From assembly GCF_000611645.1 (NCBI RefSeq), contig NW_014013620.1:33510-83088 (forward strand): a stretch of DNA of 49,579 bases, read 5' to 3'. The notes under the pieces were generated by a model that worked only from the letters and a program-made list of their open reading frames with translations, did not search any database and was not told where the DNA came from. The position numbers and the translations under genes are program-made. Positions 45,009 through 49,579 of this stretch are shown here, piece after piece. This DNA is from Monoraphidium neglectum. Its lineage: Eukaryota; Chlorophyta; Chlorophyceae; Sphaeropleales; Selenastraceae. Numbering within the stretch: the stretch's first letter is position 1; the number at the start of each line of letters is the position of its first letter.

Positions 45009-46848
45009 TGTGTGTTTTTGAGTCGCTGTGCGTGTCTTGATGTCTCTGTTCGTGTAGTTGTGTGTCCCACTTCAAGGTGCAGCGGATGCACCCCTGAACC
45101 CGCCATCACCCTCACCCTGCCCCCGGTCCACCCGACCACCTCATCCCCACCTCGACTAACCCACCCCATCCCATGTGCCCCCCCTCCATCAACCAAACCC
45201 AGACCTGATGAAGGAGTGCCCCGAGGCCATGTCACATGCACTGCAGCAGCACAACCAGGTGAGAGGGCCTTGATCCTGAGGGTACTCATGATGAATACTG
45301 AAGCACTTGTGTGAAGCCGCACCTCCGCGCCAAGTGTCGTACGGTCTCAACACGCGTCACATACGCGCCTTTGGCCCGTCAGAGGCGCGCACCTTTCTTT
45401 TGTGTGACTGACCCCGTGATGTTGCTGTGACATCATCTCAGGTCATCCGCAAGGCCAAGTGGACCAACTGCGGCCATACGGCAGAGCAGGTGCGAACCTT
45501 GATGTGTGTTTTGTACCTGCAAGTTTCAGCAAGTAGTCCTCAAGACTGCGCTGGCAGCTGCGGCCGCAGACGCCCCATCGCTGTATTCCCATGTCATCCT
45601 CTGCAATGCGTTGGCCTGCCTTGCGCCCCTTTTTGAACCCCGTCCTCTCGGCCTCCCCGTCCCCTGCCGCCCCGCGTCATCCCCCCAGGAGGGTGACGCG
45701 TTCTTGATCGTGTTCCATGACGCGATGAACGCGGTCTGCTTCTGCCTGCAGGTGGGTGCTGGGTGCCAAGGGTTTCAGAGTCTGTGCTGGGGGAGGGCGT
45801 TCGGGTGGGGGAGTAAAGGATGAAACCTGTCCTCGGCGGCAGATGGGGCTCGGGCCCACAGAGGGGAACCCGGCCTCTTGCCAGGCGCCCTGCCTCCCCC
45901 CGCCTGCCTAGCTGGCCATGAATGCATATACGTTGTCATGCAGGGACCGCATACAGGCTGGGGTTGGGGCCCTGCCGCTGCCCGGGCGCCCCACATCGCC
46001 AGCACCCCTCTCTCCCCCCTTTTGCTCGCGTTCCTTGGGCGGGCAGCTATTCAATCCCCTCAAGGGAATTGGCCAGCTTGACCCGTTTGCCTCCCTGTGA
46101 ACGAGCAGCTTCCCCACTTTCCCTCCCTGGGGCCAGTCAGCACGCGCAGCCCAGAAGCAAGACGTCTGGGATTTGAGGGTCCCGACATGCACCCCCGGCA
46201 CATGCATGCAAAAAAGCATGCACGCACACATGCAGACAAAATGCACACACATCATTTGCCCACGGGCCCGCAGGCGCAGCAAGCGCTGATTCGCGTCGAG
46301 TGGCCGCAGGAGCTGGTGGGCGGTGGCGGGGGCTCCCTGGCCCAGCCGCGCAGCACCAGCCGCAGCCGGCTGCTGTCGCTGCTGGCGGTCGGCAAGAGGG
46401 CCCTGTCCGGCAAGGAGGTGGGTGGTGTGGTGCCCTGTAGTGAGCCTCGTAAACAGGGGACGGGGCCGGGAGGGTGCCTGGTCTGGGTTGTATGGGGCGA
46501 GGGCGGGCCACACACATAAAGAAGAAGGCAGGGTCGTCCGGGAAGGGCGGGAAGAGGGCGCGGCCATGTCTCTTCTCCTTGCACTTGCCCCCAGGAGTGA
46601 TACCCCAAAGGCTCACGCATGCGGGCGGCTGCGCACCAGTCCCAACAGCCATGACGTTTCGGGCGTTGAGCATCTCGCCCCTCGCGAACCCGGGCTTCTG
46701 ACTCACCTTGCGCGTGAACAAGCACGAATTTCTCTGGACTGGGGCCCACACGCATGCATACACTTGTATTCCCGCTTACACATGCAGTCGCGCACACGCG
46801 CCTGGCTGACACACATGTGCACGTGCACGCGGCACACATGCACACGCA

Positions 46849-46896
<48 letters not shown>

Positions 46897-49579
46897 CATG
46901 TATCGCCACTCTTTCCCTCCCCCCACCACCCTCAGGACATCCCGCCCATCAACGCCTCCCGCCGCGCCCTGGCCAGCTGGTCAGACCCCACCCCGCCCAC
47001 CCAGCAGCGCGCCCCCTCCTGGCGTAACCTGCTGCGCCGCGGCAGCGACCGCCACAGCGGCGGGTTCATCGGGCCGAGCAGCATTGGCAGCAGCGCGGGC
47101 GGCGGCGGGCTGGGCACGGCGATCTCAGGGGAGCTCTCGAATTTGGGCAGCGGCGACTGGCACGCGCCCGGCGCGGCGGCGGCGGCGCTCTCGCCAGGGG
47201 CGGGCTCCAGCGACGGCGGCGAAGCCCCGGGCTGCGGCAGCCCGGCGCTGCCTCGCAGCGCCAGCGGCGGCGGAGGTGACAGCGGCGCGGCGACAGGCTT
47301 GTTGCGGCGCAGCAGCGGGGGGCAGGAGATCCCGGGGTTGAGGGGGCTGCTGGGGTCGCCGCCTGCTGTGACGGGACCTGGGCCGGCGCCGGACAGCGGC
47401 AGGAGCAGTCAGGACGGCGGTGCCGGCGCGCATCTGCACCGCGCCCACAGCGGCAGTGGCGGCGGCGGCGCCGTCCGGGGCCACGCCGCCGGGCTGGCGA
47501 TGGGCGGCACTGGCGCGGGGGCGGCGGCGGCGGCGGGGCCGTATGGCGTCGGCGCGTTGAGCGAGGACGCCACTCTGTTCAAGGGGCTGCGCGTGAGGAT
47601 GGGCGTTGCCACTGGGCAGCTGGCCGCCGGGCAGGTGCGCAGGCTGGCGCAATCGACTGTTTTGCGTGATGCATTGTGCAACTATGCAGCAGCGCTACCC
47701 ATTTGTGCTTGTTTTTCTGAACACCCGCGATTGCGGGCTGTGCAGGCCGCCCACGGGCTGTGTGGGTTTGTGGGCATGGAGCTGCGCTGGCCCCCAGTTC
47801 CACCCACAATTCGCAGTATATTTGCCCCCCCTTCAACCGCACGCCGCTCACAACGGCCACCTGTCCCCACCGCCGTCAACCCCACCCATCCGCTGTTACC
47901 TGATTTTCGACCATCTCCCGCCCCACTTGATCCTACACCAACCAACCTTCATTGCCCCGTGCTCACTGCCGCCACCCTCACCCCAACCCCCAACCTCAAT
48001 CCACCTCTATCCAACACGACCCACCAATCCCACCCCCCATCCAACCCCACTCAATGCCAACCCCAGGATCTCAAAGCTACAGAGGTCTGGCAGGCGGCCA
48101 AGACAGTCAGCGACGCAGGCAGCGGGGGACAGGTGCGGCGTGAATTGCGGACATGCACACGGCTTGAGCTAGCGTGGGCGGCTGCCGGCGGCTGCGGTTT
48201 TCATCCTGCAGGGCATCGCGGGTCCATTAACTCGCCAATTGGCTGTGGCAATGATCCCTCGCTTGTTTTTTGATTTTGTTCCCATAGCCAACCCCAGCCA
48301 ACCCCGTTCCCAAGCTTCGGTCTGGCAGCAACCTCCGGCCAAACTGCATCTTTGAAGACGCACGCACACACGCACGTCGCCCACCACCTCTCCCTCCTTA
48401 GATCCTGATGTGCCGCGCCACGTTTGACCGGGTCAAAGAGCGCCTGCAGGAGCTGGGGGCCGTTGACCACGCGGGCCTCAACCTGGCTGACCTCAGCTTC
48501 AGGGCCAAGGCCGGCTGGCTGGCCTGGCTCGCACCCGGCAGGTGAGCGGGCACGCGTCCTGCGCAGCCGGCCTGCCCTTTGCTGCTTTGACTGCTTGGGC
48601 CTTCACGGATGCCTGAGTGTGTGTGTGTGTGTGTTTGTGTGCCATCCTGTTAGTGGTTGAGCGTGTGAATTGCTACGGTATGTCTCCACAAAGTACATGA
48701 GTACCGTTGTACATCCAACAACCTTTCGTCACCCTGTTTGGCGATGATTGCGCAGGTCCAAGAGGGTCGGCGCCCCAGAGGCGCTGGTCCTTGACATGGG
48801 CACCTACCGCCCCGCACACACCCCAGGCGGCAGCACCCCCATCCAGGACCCCGCCACCCCGCCGCCGCCGGCCGCCCACGCCGGCGCCGCGGGCCTGGCC
48901 GGCCTGGGCGCGGGCGCGGGCGCGGCGCTGGGGGCGCAGAACAGGGCGCCCGCGCAGGCGTCGCCGTTTTCGGCTGGCGGCGGCGACGAGGGTGCGCCGC
49001 AGCCGCCCGTGCTGCGCAAGCTGTCCTCCAGCAACTGGCGGGGCCGGGGGCCCGCGGACGGCGGCAAGGGGGGCGGCGTGGGGGAGGCGCCGCAGGCGCT
49101 CCATTTGCTACAGGTGAGGCCCTGCCGCGGCGGATTTATTTGATTGACCGAGCCCTGACAAACCCGTGTCCACAGTGAAGCCCTACTTTCGGCCAGCCTC
49201 AGCAGCTGCGGCCACACGGGGCAGCCGCAGCCAGAGACGCGCGGGCGCACGGGACCCCAAGACGTCCTTGTTTCGTTGCGTCTAGCGCCCGGCGCCCACC
49301 CTGGCAGCCAACCGCCCGCACAGCATCGCCGCCCGCGCGTTGCGCGCTCGCCCTGACGGCCGGCTGCCTGCCTACTTGGATGTATGAAGTGCGCCACCAA
49401 GCCCCACCTCTCAACCCGCCGCTGTCCGCACGCACTCTTTGCCGCAAAGGTGCTGCCGCAGTGCTTGTCGGGGCGCGCCCTGGTGTTTGGAAACCAGCTG
49501 GCGCTGAAGCCCGAGGAGTGGCGCGCGGTGGAGCCGCCCTACTTTGCGGCACCAGGTGCGGCCGGGGGGAGGGCGGGGG
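39153..49579 (+). CDS. LRR receptor-like transmembrane class III nucleotidyl cyclase (21 exons seen, 3' end beyond window)
   Basis: Exons: 39153-39344, 39739-39872, 40140-40342, 40607-40812, 41398-41543, 41878-42002, 42436-42484, 42847-42949, 43282-43448, 43760-43874, 44277-44413, 44717-44841, 45203-45258, 45442-45489, 45689-45751, 46274-46417, 46936-47634, 48067-48132, 48402-48541, 48756-49113, 49450-49555. Every junction keeps phase, giving 1127 residues so far. Order: signal peptide (MAARILLALTLGLQTVAFA), Cys-rich cap to ~109, plant-type LRRs ~110-386 (LTGTIPAALGDLRLLEHL, FNQFTGTLPANVG), Cys-containing juxtamembrane region to ~502, one membrane span ~503-524 (LALALALALVGVLLFALLVW), then a cytoplasmic cyclase domain. 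Metal-binding aspartates are expected at D562 (VVVTDIEGYS) and D605 (EGDAFLIVF). A ~245-residue Gly/Ala/Ser-rich insertion precedes GLRVRMGVATG. The position of the usual VNxAAR motif reads VWQAAK. Three introns are GC-AG. Presumed role: ligand-gated synthesis of cAMP or cGMP at a membrane. Confidence 0.85.
41562..41614 (+). repeat. (TG)n microsatellite in a receptor-cyclase intron
   Basis: About 53 bp of pure GT units, starting some 18 nt after a GC splice donor and preceded by a (GC)n run. Confidence 0.95.
44888..45007 (+). repeat. (TG)n imperfect microsatellite in a receptor-cyclase intron
   Basis: About 120 bp of TG units with interruptions, starting about 47 nt after the splice donor of exon 12. 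Confidence 0.95.
46853..46888 (+). repeat. (CA)n microsatellite in a receptor-cyclase intron
   Basis: About 36 bp of CA units, ending about 46 nt before the acceptor of exon 17. Here the sense strand carries CA, unlike the other large intronic repeats. Confidence 0.9.

Overview
This window looks like nuclear DNA of a green alga, most likely a chlorophyte of the chlorophycean type. It is GC-rich and has many short introns, with GT-AG and an unusual share of GC-AG borders. It encodes a plastid ribosomal protein and probable organelle-targeted enzymes, and it carries both ciliary axoneme and ciliary transport genes. Long (TG)n/(CA)n and (CAG)n repeats are frequent. No bacterial operon, phage, transposon, rRNA or tRNA was recognised. 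The species cannot be fixed from the sequence. Exon structures were built by hand from reading frame, splice signals, intron phase and remembered family motifs. In nearly every gene the exon lengths and phases close exactly.

Layout. 286-3035 (-): GINS subunit SLD5, DNA replication. 3450-5260 (+): plastid-type GNAT acetyltransferase. 6086-10569 (-): PF16/SPAG6, armadillo protein of the ciliary central pair. 11387-18872 (+): type II NAD(P)H dehydrogenase. 19710-22112 and 23083-25192 (+): two neighbouring secreted, Ala-rich proteins with GPI-anchor-like tails. 26374-28523 (-): plastid ribosomal protein bL17. 29029-30008 (-): Tctex-type ciliary dynein light chain DYNLT2B/TCTEX1D2. 31960-34682 (+): poly-glutamine nuclear-type protein. 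37262-38719 (+): coiled-coil protein. 39153 to the right edge (+): a large receptor-like gene with signal peptide, Cys-rich cap, leucine-rich repeats, one membrane span and a cytoplasmic class III nucleotidyl cyclase domain; it is incomplete.

The genes do not form one pathway, as is usual for a eukaryotic nuclear locus. The two ciliary genes imply that the organism keeps motile-cilium machinery. The most notable system is the LRR receptor-cyclase. It pairs a plant-receptor-like ectodomain with a cyclic-nucleotide output instead of a kinase, has an atypical active site, and carries a Gly/Ala/Ser-rich insertion of about 245 residues inside the catalytic domain. Other signals are six GC-AG introns among about 83, and (TG)n tracts placed about 20-50 nt inside the 5' splice site of several introns. 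Two assembly gaps (14185-14697 and 26582-27015) fall wholly inside introns.
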